A stretch of 7,507 nucleotides of DNA from Candidatus Omnitrophota bacterium (GCA_023247575.1 JAHFGE010000070.1:1-7507), one strand, 5' to 3'; counted from the first letter of the stretch, positions 1 through 5,470 are shown. The notes: generated from the letters alone by a model not told the origin. Numbers and translations are program-made.

Positions 1-1384
1 TGCCGATATCGGCCAGGTCTGTCAGGCCCGGGATATTTTTCGACTGGTCGCGCCATTTGTCGCCCCACACGAAGGCTTGCAAGGCCTCTGGAACTATTTC
101 GTAGGCCGCAGTCCCATCATCATTAACTCCCTCTGACCCCCTCTTTAATAAAGAGAGTGAACGGGGGAGTTGTGAATACACCACCCCATCCAAATCTTTT
201 TCAAAATCCAACCGGTCTAAAATCTGAGGGGAACCGGTGTCATCAATAAAAACCTGGTGAGCCGTGATCTTCTTGACGGTGACAAAATGCTCGTTGTTTA
301 AATGGGCGATAAACGGCGTGGGTAAATTCAATTCATCAGCCAGGGTGACCTTGAACGGTTTATAATCCAGCCCTAACGCCTCGCCCACCTTGTTAATCGC
401 AAACAAGGTGGTCTTGAGTTTGGGCTCGCCCACCTTGATGATATTGGCCATCAGATCCGTGGACACCGTCAACACGGCGATTTCATCCAGGGATCGGTTG
501 ATGCCATTTTTAGCCAGCAGCTCCTGCAGGGCATACACCCCGCAGTTAAGCACATTGAGGTTGGGGTCAGACAGCCATTGAGTAATGCGGGCAATGTCGG
601 ATTTGGTGAAGGTGGCGTGGGTGTCGATTTGTAGGGAATGAGAAATATGTTTGTCATTCCCGAATGCTTTTGTCGGGAATCTAGAACTTGCTGAAGCACT
701 AGGTTTCCGATTAATACGTTCGGGAACGACATTGGAAGAATTGTCCAAATCCAATTGCACCCGCAAATTATTTCTGTCCTGAATTTGCTTGAGCAAATAT
801 TCCACCGAAGCGGAGACTTGTTGGCCTGTCATTCCCGTCCCGCCTTGGCGGGATAATCGGGAATCCAGACCTTGCGCAAGCCCTAGGTCCCCGATTAATG
901 CATTCGGGGACGACATGTATCCTTTATACAATACCGCCGGGTTATAGCCAAAAGCCCAGCTCACCTGATCTGGAATAAAGACGGCCAGAACCACAATGGC
1001 CATCCCTTTAATCCATTGCTTGAAAGTGCTCACGAAAGGCCTGCGGTCTGCTTTTGGAACTTCCACATTTGTCATTCCCGTCCCGCCTTGGCGGGATAAT
1101 CGGGAATCTAGTTCTTGCGAGCCTGGACCCCCGATTGATACATTCGGGGGTGACATTGTATTTGGAATTTCAGGTTTTGAGGACTTGTCCTGAGCGACCC
1201 CGCCTCTTGCATTCTGCAAGAATGCGGCGGGGGAGTCGAAGGAAAGGTTTTCTTGGATCGGGAGAAGTGGAGAAACTGATTTTACGCTTTTATCTAGATT
1301 ATATGAGACAAAAACTAAATCAGCTTTGGCCTGCTCATCCCCTGAGGGGGGATTTTGGTTATTTGGCTTCTCGCTTTTGTTCAT
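1..1384 (-). CDS. Large membrane-anchored protein with C39-type cysteine peptidase domain (partial, C-terminus outside window)
   Basis: The frame is open from the ATG at 1384 to the window edge, giving 461 residues. A basic stretch (about 108-126) precedes one hydrophobic segment (about 127-145, GMAIVVLAVFIPDQVSWAF), which reads as a signal anchor that would put the rest outside the cytoplasm. Residues about 275-400 resemble a papain-like C39 peptidase: NCGVYALQELL carries the likely nucleophile Cys281, NNEHFVTV the His366, and VFIDDTGS the Asp381. The family cleaves peptides or processes leader sequences; the substrate here is unknown. In candidate-phylum genomes such domains occur in very large secreted proteins, so this may be the N-terminal part of one (inference). 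Four palindromic repeats are translated within it, at residues about 77-105, 157-186, 218-244 and 405-421, all outside the core domain. ATG 1384 has no clear Shine-Dalgarno; the in-frame ATG at 1447 overlaps the -10 and was rejected. Confidence 0.8.
   Translation of the reverse strand, partial: MNKSEKPNNQNPPSGDEQAKADLVFVSYNLDKSVKSVSPLLPIQENLSFDSPAAFLQNARGGVAQDKSSKPEIPNTMSPPNVSIGGPGSQELDSRLSRQGGTGMTNVEVPKADRRPFVSTFKQWIKGMAIVVLAVFIPDQVSWAFGYNPAVLYKGYMSSPNALIGDLGLAQGLDSRLSRQGGTGMTGQQVSASVEYLLKQIQDRNNLRVQLDLDNSSNVVPERINRKPSASASSRFPTKAFGNDKHISHSLQIDTHATFTKSDIARITQWLSDPNLNVLNCGVYALQELLAKNGINRSLDEIAVLTVSTDLMANIIKVGEPKLKTTLFAINKVGEALGLDYKPFKVTLADELNLPTPFIAHLNNEHFVTVKKITAHQVFIDDTGSPQILDRLDFEKDLDGVVYSQLPRSLSLLKRGSEGVNDDGTAAYEIVPEALQAFVWGDKWRDQSKNIPGLTDLADIG
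124..171. repeat. Palindromic element inside the C39 gene (second repeat family)
   Basis: An imperfect palindrome begins AACTCCC and ends GGGGGAGTT, around a perfect inner dyad CTCTTTA-A-TAAAGAG at 141-155. It differs from the GTCATTCCCG family seen elsewhere. It is translated in frame as residues about 405-421 (QLPRSLSLLKRGSEGVN), directly after the C39 domain. The low-complexity basic peptide has no counterpart in the peptidase fold, so it is best read as a repeat accommodated in the coding frame. Confidence 0.6.
653..732. repeat. GTCATTCCCG palindromic repeat, in-frame copy 3
   Basis: It begins GTCATTCCCGAATG and ends CGGGAACGACAT, with inner arms TCGGGAATCTAG and AGGTTTCCGATTAAT. It lacks the TCCCGCC/GGCGGGA hairpin of the copies at 828 and 1071. 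It is translated as residues about 218-244 of the C39 protein, between the membrane anchor and the peptidase domain, in a different reading frame from those two copies. Confidence 0.75.
828..916. repeat. GTCATTCCCG palindromic repeat, in-frame copy 2
   Basis: It starts GTCATTCCCGTCCCGCC and ends GGGGACGACAT, with an internal TCCCGCCTTGGCGGGA hairpin. It is translated as residues about 157-186, just after the membrane anchor. The encoded stretch DSRLSRQGGTGMT is shared exactly with the copy at 1071-1156, so both were taken up in the same orientation and frame. Confidence 0.8.
1071..1156. repeat. GTCATTCCCG palindromic repeat, in-frame copy 1
   Basis: It has the same architecture as the copy at 828-916: GTCATTCCCGTCCCGCC at the left, a TCCCGCCTTGGCGGGA hairpin, and GGGGGTGACAT at the right. 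It is translated as residues about 77-105, in the polar region before the membrane anchor. The Pro- and Gly-rich peptide looks like an unstructured linker. Confidence 0.8.
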
Positions 1385-1447
1385 CCAGTTTTTGAATTTT
1401 GGATACGCCGTTTTACCCGTTTGTCGTCGACAAGGAGAGTATAACAT

Positions 1448-1475
1448 ATTATAGCGATTTGGCCAGTTTTCACAA
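1448..1475 (-). promoter_or_regulatory. Promoter of the C39 gene
   Basis: On the minus strand, TTGTGA (1475-1470) and a perfect TATAAT (1453-1448) are separated by 16 nt. Transcription would start near 1441, leaving a leader of about 55 nt before ATG 1384. This supports the 1384 start and rules out the in-frame ATG at 1447, which overlaps the -10. Confidence 0.55.
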
Positions 1476-1668
1476 TATTTTTCACAAATTTAAGTGCATT
1501 ATTTTCAATGGGTTAAGACGTTACTTAAATTTTTTTTATAATTATATTGCAAATGTGGCAAAACTTCCTATTTTTGATCCATTTCTCCCTTAGTTTTGAC
1601 GCTAAAAATGGGTGTTTTAGAAAGCGGTTGCTAAATAATTGTCATTCTCGAATGTATTTAACTCATTT
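1476..1668. other. AT-rich intergenic stretch without a recognised gene
   Basis: This lies between the C39 promoter and the next palindromic repeat. It is strongly AT-rich, with a T-run near 1530. Short plus-strand open frames here have no credible composition or ribosome site. A truncated repeat end (GTCATTCTCGAATG, 1641-1654) sits just before the full copy at 1669. Confidence 0.5.
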
Positions 1669-1757
1669 GTCATGCCCGAAGGTATTTGTCGGGCATCTAG
1701 TGCTTCAGGAATTTCTAGGTTCCCGATAGTCCCGCCATGGCGGGACGGGAACGACAT
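1669..1757. repeat. GTCATTCCCG-family palindromic repeat, intergenic
   Basis: It begins GTCATGCCCGAAGG and ends CCCGCCATGGCGGGACGGG followed by AACGACAT. The GC-rich hairpin CCCGCCATGGCGGG is at its right end, so it is inverted relative to the copies at 828 and 1071. It lies downstream of the ATPase stop, between that gene and the C39 promoter. Confidence 0.75.
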
Positions 1758-1776
1758 AGGTAACATATGAATTGTC

Positions 1777-1816
1777 AGAATGGAAACTAGAATGGAAATT
1801 ATTTCCAGAATGGAAA
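1777..1816. repeat. Three direct copies of AGAATGGAAA
   Basis: Identical 10-mers occur at 1777-1786, 1789-1798 and 1807-1816, with a GGAAAT-T-ATTTCC dyad at 1794-1806 between the last two. The cluster ends 3 nt from the ATPase stop codon. On the minus strand TTTCCATTCTGGAAA could form a small hairpin. No U-run follows, so a terminator role is not supported. Confidence 0.55.
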
Positions 1817-1819
1817 GAA

Positions 1820-3013
1820 CTAAGAAGGAAAAATATCCTTTTTTAGAGCAAATTGATCCAGAGTTATGAACTGGATCAGCTGAGAATTCTGTTTAACTTC
1901 TTGAGAGATATTCTCATTGATGACCATGGCGCGGGGGATGCGGGGGTACCTTGCCAGGAATCGTTTGAGACCTTTGGGGATTTGCGCCTCAGGCAATGTG
2001 CTTTTGACTTCAATCGGTAAAGGCTTGCGGTCTTGAAGGAAGATAAAATCGACTTCATCTCCATCCTTGGTTCTCCAGAATTTAATTTCCCTGTTTGCAG
2101 TCAGCATTGCTTGGAGTTTGAGAAAAACGAAGCCTTCCAATAAAGCTCCTTTGTCCCCGCGAGATGCCGCCCTGGAAAAATCTTTAAGAATAGCGTTGCG
2201 TATGCCCAAATCATAGATATAAGTCTTGCAAGATTTTTTTAACTCATTGCCAAGATTATTGGAAAAACTGTGTATTCTAAAATTGACATAGGTTTCCTCC
2301 AAAATGTCCAGATATCGGTTGATAGTGTTGGAACTCAGGTTGATTTGATTGGCCAGATTATGAACCGAAATCATGGAGCTTTGGTGTTCGGCCAGAAGAT
2401 AGACCAGGTGATTAAAAGCACGGATATTTTCTTCTTTGATTAATGATTTAATATCTTTAAGGATGTAACTGGATAAGAGCTCCGCCAGTATTTGTTGCTT
2501 GCGCTCTTCGGAATCGGTTTTGGTTAAAGCAGGCAGACCGCCATAACGCAAGTAAGTTTCCAAGGAAGAATTTTTAAGGTGTTGTTTAATTTCAGCATAT
2601 TCTAAAGGATAAATGCGGAATAAAAAACGGCGGCCGGCCAAACTTTCTTTTAAGTGTTTATGAATTTCTAAAGAAGAGGAACCCGAACAAAAAATTTTTA
2701 TTTTGGTTTTTGCGTCAACGATGGCTTTAAGAATTTTGGAAGCATTTCGAATATATTGAAATTCATCGATAAAAATGACCTCTCCAGCAGAACAGATTTT
2801 ATTGATAATGTCTTTATCGCTTTGATTAAATTCGGCCAGAGTCTGAGGCTGTTCTAAATCAAAGAATTTGGTTGAAAGGCCATTGCGCTGGGCATATTCT
2901 TCCAGAGCATGAAGCAGGGTAGTTTTGCCAACTTGCCGCGGCCCAAGCAGAATATTGATTTCCGGTTGGTTGATTTCATCACATAACCTGTTGAAAATAA
3001 AACGTTTAATCAT
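1820..3013 (-). CDS. AAA (AAA_14) ATPase with C-terminal DUF4143 / PD-(D/E)XK-like domain
   Basis: This is a 397-residue protein of typical length for the AAA_14-DUF4143 family. The P-loop GPRQVGKTT lies at 24-32, Walker B VIFIDEFQ at 79-86, and a sensor-like IFCSGSSS at 107-114. A helical, winged-helix-like region (about 170-245, NLANQINLSSNTINRYL) follows. The C-terminus (about 285-345) has E293, GDEVDF with D322, and PIEVKS with E335 and K337, matching a PD-(D/E)XK nuclease-like pattern. The family's biological role is unsettled; ATP binding and possible DNA action are inferred from motifs. It starts at ATG 3013 with no Shine-Dalgarno, directly against a palindrome carrying its likely promoter, so the mRNA may be leaderless. 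The upstream border carries the same seam A motif as the TA modules, suggesting it occupies the array as one cassette. Confidence 0.88.
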   Translation of the reverse strand: MIKRFIFNRLCDEINQPEINILLGPRQVGKTTLLHALEEYAQRNGLSTKFFDLEQPQTLAEFNQSDKDIINKICSAGEVIFIDEFQYIRNASKILKAIVDAKTKIKIFCSGSSSLEIHKHLKESLAGRRFLFRIYPLEYAEIKQHLKNSSLETYLRYGGLPALTKTDSEERKQQILAELLSSYILKDIKSLIKEENIRAFNHLVYLLAEHQSSMISVHNLANQINLSSNTINRYLDILEETYVNFRIHSFSNNLGNELKKSCKTYIYDLGIRNAILKDFSRAASRGDKGALLEGFVFLKLQAMLTANREIKFWRTKDGDEVDFIFLQDRKPLPIEVKSTLPEAQIPKGLKRFLARYPRIPRAMVINENISQEVKQNSQLIQFITLDQFALKKDIFPS

Positions 3014-3056
3014 AACATTGACTAATTTAACCCACTAGGTCAAATTAGTCAATGTT
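3014..3056 (-). promoter_or_regulatory. 19-bp inverted repeat enclosing the ATPase promoter
   Basis: The arms are 3014-3032 and 3038-3056: the outer 15 bp (AACATTGACTAATTT and its complement) are perfect, there is one mismatch (3029/3041), then 3 more pairs around a 5-nt loop. On the minus strand TTGACT (3052-3047) and TAAATT (3029-3024) are 17 nt apart within the palindrome. The predicted RNA start, near 3017, is only a few nt before ATG 3013. It could be an operator over a leaderless promoter, or, in read-through RNA, a hairpin abutting the start codon. Confidence 0.6.
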
Positions 3057-3074
3057 TATATTTTTGATTTTTTA

Positions 3075-3097
3075 GTATTTGTTTAGCTCTTTGAGAG
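3075..3097. repeat. Seam A copy 1
   Basis: This copy contains TTTGTTTAGCTCTTTGAGAG and sits 22 nt upstream of the ATPase -35 element. It includes the small dyad CTCT-TTG-AGAG. Related copies are at 3863-3884 (degenerate), 4581-4603, 5424-5446 and, inverted, 5569-5591. Confidence 0.7.
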
Positions 3098-3123
3098 ACC
3101 CGACGAGACGCATTTGGTGTCAT

Positions 3124-3145
3124 TGCGGGGTTCGGATGGTTTTAT
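3124..3145. repeat. Seam B copy 1, containing the stop codon of toxin 1
   Basis: On the minus strand ATAAAACCATCCGAAC continues into CCCGCA. The TAA is the stop of the PIN gene ending at 3142. The 22-bp copy is identical to that at 3895-3916; a 16-bp core recurs at 5712-5727. Confidence 0.75.
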
Positions 3146-3552
3146 AAAATGGGAGTGAATCCTGCTTCTTTAAAATGATGATCCGTGGTCAAGGATAATG
3201 ATAATTTCATTTCTTTCATAACGATAAAACTGGCGCAATCGGTAAACGACCAGCTATGGTCGGAGGTCCTAAGAAAGAATGTTTTTGCCTTGAGGAAACG
3301 TTCTTGGTCCATCCAGCTGACCGAACAAGCCTTAGAGGTAAAAATGATGTCAAAAAGAGGGGCTGTAACATGATCCATTCCGCGGGAGCGCAGCAAAGTG
3401 GCGGTTTCATCAAGAACATAGTCTGTCGTAACAAACCGCTGTTTATCCTGTGCGGCCTGATACAGGATCTCCTTCGCTTTCTGATGTTTATCATCAACCT
3501 TCGCAAGGAGGGCATAGAAACCGCTTGTATCAATAAAAACTGTGTCCTTCAT
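3142..3552 (-). CDS. PIN-domain toxin, VapC-type (module 1)
   Basis: This is a 136-residue PIN domain, the fold of VapC ribonucleases that cleave tRNA or other RNA in a metal-dependent way. The four acidic positions are present: D8 (VFIDTS), E49 (VLDETATLL), D105 (SFTDCASF) and D124 (TTDHHF). ATG 3552 overlaps the stop of the antitoxin (ATGA), indicating translational coupling. It pairs with the Phd-like gene upstream, not an AbrB- or RHH-type VapB. The TAA stop lies inside the seam B repeat. The RNA target is not predictable from sequence. Confidence 0.9.
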   Translation of the reverse strand: MKDTVFIDTSGFYALLAKVDDKHQKAKEILYQAAQDKQRFVTTDYVLDETATLLRSRGMDHVTAPLFDIIFTSKACSVSWMDQERFLKAKTFFLRTSDHSWSFTDCASFIVMKEMKLSLSLTTDHHFKEAGFTPIL

Positions 3553-3785
3553 AGATTGTAAATAATTTTATCCATCTGTTTGTTGTCCAGCCGCGTTCCC
3601 TTATCCTGGGCAAGGTGGCCAAGATGATAGAAAGGATCTTCCTCATCAGGAATGCTGTCCATGACCGGTTCGATACGAAAAAGGGGTTTGCGGCGGTAGG
3701 TCATCATCATCCGTTCTCCCCGTCTAGCCCACTCGATAATTTTTTTACTGTTTTTTCTAAACTCAAGCAACGAAATGGTTCTCAT
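3549..3785 (-). CDS. Phd/YefM-like antitoxin (module 1)
   Basis: This is a 78-residue protein beginning MRTISLLEFRKNSKKII, with the Phd/YefM-type N-terminal DNA-binding pattern: a short strand, a helix, then MMMTYRRKPLFRIEPV. Residues about 43-78 are acidic and then basic, the usual toxin-wrapping tail. ATG 3785 was chosen because GGAGG (spaced 4 nt) precedes it; the open frame continues about 65 codons upstream but across the promoter. The last codon overlaps the toxin start. It probably neutralises the PIN toxin and represses its own promoter. Confidence 0.85.
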   Translation of the reverse strand: MRTISLLEFRKNSKKIIEWARRGERMMMTYRRKPLFRIEPVMDSIPDEEDPFYHLGHLAQDKGTRLDNKQMDKIIYNL

Positions 3786-3825
3786 AGTTCCTCCAAAGTT
3801 AAACATTAACTTCAACTTCAATGTA

Positions 3826-3854
3826 AGTATAATATTTTTGGGAGGCCATGGCAA
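3826..3854 (-). promoter_or_regulatory. Promoter of TA module 1
   Basis: TTGCCA (3854-3849) and TATACT (3831-3826) are spaced 17 nt. Just downstream, at 3803-3824, a dyad ACATT...AATGT encloses tandem GAAGTT repeats (minus strand). This is a candidate operator for the Phd-like antitoxin. Confidence 0.65.
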
Positions 3855-3862
3855 GAAAAATC

Positions 3863-3884
3863 GTAATAGTTTAGCGGTTAGAGG
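3863..3884. repeat. Seam A, degenerate copy
   Basis: GTAATAGTTTAGCGGTTAGAGG aligns with the other seam A copies through GTTTAGC and the final TTNGAG. It lies 8 nt upstream of the module 1 -35. Only 10 nt separate it from seam B copy 2, making this the shortest complete seam. Confidence 0.5.
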
Positions 3885-3894
3885 AAACTGCCCC

Positions 3895-3916
3895 TGCGGG
3901 GTTCGGATGGTTTTAT
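3895..3916. repeat. Seam B copy 2, containing the stop codon of toxin 2
   Basis: This is identical over 22 bp to the copy at 3124-3145. The TAA within it (3915-3913) ends the module 2 PIN gene. A short CCCC-TGC-GGGG hairpin spans 3891-3901, but no U-tract follows in the minus-strand RNA. Confidence 0.75.
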
Positions 3917-4284
3917 TTCGGAATGAATTTGACGTTGGGCATGCCTTGGAAATCAATGTCTTGGGTCCAAAGGGTGGCATGATACATTCTTGCTGTTGCT
4001 AAAATGATACTATCGGCCATGGGGAGATTTAATTCATGACTTACTTTTGCAGCTTGAGAGGGAAGAATCCCTGCCAGAGGAATGACATGCCCTAATTGCA
4101 TAATCGAGGTAACGTCTATAGCGCGTTGTTCTGTGCTGTGCTGCAGTATTTTTTTAAAAACTTCATATATACAAATCGTCGGGACAATCAGGTCATTGGT
4201 TTTTTCGATGGACTGGCCAAAGACTTCAGCGTTGGGCCCCCGGGTAAAGTATTCCAGCCAGCCTGAAGTATCAACAAGATTCAT
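3913..4284 (-). CDS. PIN-domain toxin, VapC-type (module 2)
   Basis: This is a 123-residue PIN protein with D5 (MNLVDTSGWLEYF), E41 (ICIYEVFK), D91 (LPMADSIILATA) and D109/D111 (TQDIDF), the complete acidic set of the RNase fold. ATG 4284 overlaps the antitoxin TGA by 4 nt, so translation is likely coupled. The sequence is clearly different from the module 1 and 3 toxins, which argues against tandem duplication. Predicted activity is RNA cleavage held in check by the AbrB-like partner; the target is unknown. Confidence 0.9.
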   Translation of the reverse strand: MNLVDTSGWLEYFTRGPNAEVFGQSIEKTNDLIVPTICIYEVFKKILQHSTEQRAIDVTSIMQLGHVIPLAGILPSQAAKVSHELNLPMADSIILATARMYHATLWTQDIDFQGMPNVKFIPK

Positions 4285-4502
4285 ACGCGGTCAGGTCCCC
4301 GTTCAATAGTAGTGTCTATTCCTTTGAGGATCCCTTTCATGGATCTGATTCTCTCTTTGATGCTCTTGAGAGGAATGAGTTCAATTCGTCCGCTGTCATA
4401 GGCCATGACATGATACTTCTGCCCGGGCTGAACTTTCATGACTTGGCGCACTTCTTTAGGGATCACCACCTGATATTTGGGAGAAACAGTTGAGATTGTC
4501 AT
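4281..4502 (-). CDS. AbrB/MazE-fold antitoxin (module 2)
   Basis: This is a 73-residue protein. Residues 1-47 (MTISTVSPKYQVVIPKEVRQ, then PGQKYHVMAYDSGRIELIPL) are a classic SpoVT-AbrB swapped-hairpin DNA-binding domain. The basic tail (about 48-73) would bind the PIN toxin. AAAGGA lies 7 nt before ATG 4502. The gene overlaps its toxin by 4 nt. It is expected to autoregulate; a TCGT-AAA-ACGA dyad (4527-4537) sits near the predicted transcription start. Confidence 0.9.
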   Translation of the reverse strand: MTISTVSPKYQVVIPKEVRQVMKVQPGQKYHVMAYDSGRIELIPLKSIKERIRSMKGILKGIDTTIERGPDRV

Positions 4503-4541
4503 ACAAGTATCCTTTCGATGTAATTATCGTTTTACGAATCA

Positions 4542-4569
4542 AGTATACCCTCTTGTCGATGAAAAGCAA
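4542..4569 (-). promoter_or_regulatory. Promoter of TA module 2
   Basis: TTGCTT (4569-4564) and TATACT (4547-4542) are separated by 16 nt, giving a start near 4535 and a leader of about 33 nt. The dyad TCGT-AAA-ACGA at 4527-4537 overlaps the predicted start, where a repressor could bind. Confidence 0.5.
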
Positions 4570-4580
4570 GGTAAATATTT

Positions 4581-4651
4581 GTATTTGTTTAGCTGATTGA
4601 GAAGAATTATGTCATTCCCGTCCCGCCTCTGGCGGGATTATCGGGAATCCA
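4581..4651. repeat. Left arm of 71-bp inverted repeat (seam A copy + half palindromic repeat)
   Basis: It starts with seam A (GTATTTGTTTAGCTGATTGA, 4581-4600) and continues into half of a GTCATTCCCG repeat (4611-4650) with the hairpin CCCGCCTCTGGCGGG. The reverse complement recurs at 5521-5591 with 69 of 71 positions identical. The two arms enclose the third vapBC module. Confidence 0.85.
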
Positions 4652-4659
4652 AAACAAAG

Positions 4660-4685
4660 GGGGACAGTTGAATTCAACTGTCCCC
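4660..4685. repeat. Perfect 26-bp palindrome
   Basis: GGGGACAGTTGAA is followed immediately by its exact reverse complement, centred on the EcoRI-type GAATTC. It adjoins the truncated repeat ending at 4650. A related GAATTAAG/GTCCCC arrangement occurs at 6404-6428. It resembles remnants of REP or tyrosine-transposase elements, but no transposase gene is present here. Confidence 0.8.
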
Positions 4686-4748
4686 ATCAGTTATGGCCCC
4701 GTCTAACTTTACGGGCGCTTGATCCCGTTAAAATAAAGGAAAGCCCGC

Positions 4749-5153
4749 TTAAGCGTTAATTCGGTAAATTTTTAGGGGAGTGTACCGTGCAATGACATCG
4801 AAATCTTTATCCTTGTGCAGCAATTCTACCCCTGCCTCAATAGCCATAGCCGCAATGAGGGTATCAACAGTTTTGATCACAGGATTGCCTTTTTGAAGGC
4901 ATTGCCGGGAAATTTGAGCTGCATAGATATAGGTGTCGAGACTTTTTGGTCTAAGGATAGGGAACATGAGAAGATATTGCTTGATATCTATAAAAATCTT
5001 TTCGTGGGTGATGCCTTGCAGGATTTCCGTCAGATGAATATCGGCAAGACATATTTCTTCATTTAATTCAATGAGCTGGCGCAAACGGCTGGCATAATCT
5101 GAAGAAGCATGGTTCAAGAAATCAATCCAGACCGATGTATCGACAAGGATCAA
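4749..5153 (-). CDS. vapC: PIN-domain toxin VapC (module 3)
   Basis: This is a 134-residue PIN protein close to canonical VapC. It begins MILVDTSVWIDFL (D5), then has HLTEILQG (E43), IKTVDTLIAAMAIEAG (D97) and LLHKDKDFDVIA (D115/D117). It starts at TTG 5153, overlapping the antitoxin TGA (TTGA); GAGGAG upstream supports this start, and the family's N-terminus fits exactly. Predicted to be a metal-dependent RNase, most often acting on tRNA in this family. Unlike toxins 1 and 2 it has no seam B at its stop, which is followed by about 60 nt and then the 26-bp palindrome. Confidence 0.92.
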   Translation of the reverse strand: MILVDTSVWIDFLNHASSDYASRLRQLIELNEEICLADIHLTEILQGITHEKIFIDIKQYLLMFPILRPKSLDTYIYAAQISRQCLQKGNPVIKTVDTLIAAMAIEAGVELLHKDKDFDVIARYTPLKIYRINA

Positions 5154-5350
5154 CCTCGAGCTCCTCTTAAGTGATCTAAATCTCCATTCCAGATGCCAGA
5201 TCCCATGAATTTGATCATATCATGGCGCTTGAGTTTTTTGACGAGTTCCCGCAAGGCCAAATGCAGCACTGCTTTCTTGGTAGATAAATGAGAGAGCGTT
5301 AAGGCTTCAGAAACAAGTCGGTTATCTAAATCTACATTGGTTCTTGACAT
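5150..5350 (-). CDS. vapB: VapB antitoxin (module 3)
   Basis: This is a 66-residue protein. MSRTNVDLDNRLVSEAL, the KAVLHLALRELVKKL helix and GSGIWNGDLDHLR match the short VapB type. The N-terminal strand-helix-helix binds DNA, and the IWNGDLD tail contacts the PIN toxin. The overlap with vapC is 4 nt. ATG 5350 fits the family N-terminus, although GGAGG (5366-5362) is 11 nt away; an out-of-frame ATG at 5357 is closer to it. A near-ideal promoter with an embedded dyad lies directly upstream, so autoregulation by VapBC is expected. Confidence 0.92.
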   Translation of the reverse strand: MSRTNVDLDNRLVSEALTLSHLSTKKAVLHLALRELVKKLKRHDMIKFMGSGIWNGDLDHLRGARG

Positions 5351-5367
5351 ATTCCATTATACCTCCT

Positions 5368-5404
5368 ATACACAAAATATATACTAGTTTTGTGTATGTG
5401 TCAA
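5368..5404 (-). promoter_or_regulatory. vapBC promoter with overlapping operator-like dyad
   Basis: TTGACA (5404-5399) and TATATT (5381-5376) are spaced exactly 17 nt. A perfect 10-bp inverted repeat, ATACACAAAA / TTTTGTGTAT, at 5368-5377 and 5388-5397 covers the -10 and most of the spacer. This is the expected geometry for a VapBC operator. Confidence 0.8.
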
Positions 5405-5423
5405 CCAAAAACTTGTGGTTGTC

Positions 5424-5446
5424 GTAAATGTTTAGCTCTTTGAGAG
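5424..5446. repeat. Seam A copy 3
   Basis: ATGTTTAGCTCTTTGAGAG recurs here, 19 nt upstream of the vapBC -35. Its continuation, GGATCGGCGAGG, resembles the ACCCGACGAGAC that follows copy 1 at 3098, so the homology runs beyond the 23-bp core. Confidence 0.7.
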
Positions 5447-5470
5447 GATCGGCGAGGTCAAAATTTTATT

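Noticed and set aside
390..732. Short open frames on both strands at 390-581 (+) and 469-732 (-)
   Set aside because: Both are shadows of the continuous C39 frame, which has the domain motifs; they also run through the repeat at 653.
653..1156. CRISPR array
   Set aside because: The repeats are palindromic, of unequal length (80-89 bp), irregularly spaced and lie inside a coding frame; there are no uniform spacers or cas genes.
1054..1729. Plus-strand open frames of 60-113 codons
   Set aside because: They cross palindromic repeats or AT-rich spacer, lack ribosome sites and resemble no family.
3075..3145. Integron attC site between cassettes
   Set aside because: GTTTAGC resembles the attC core GTTRRRY, but it fails at one position, lacks an inverted RYYYAAC partner in the seam and has the wrong orientation for genes on the minus strand. 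No integrase gene is in the window.
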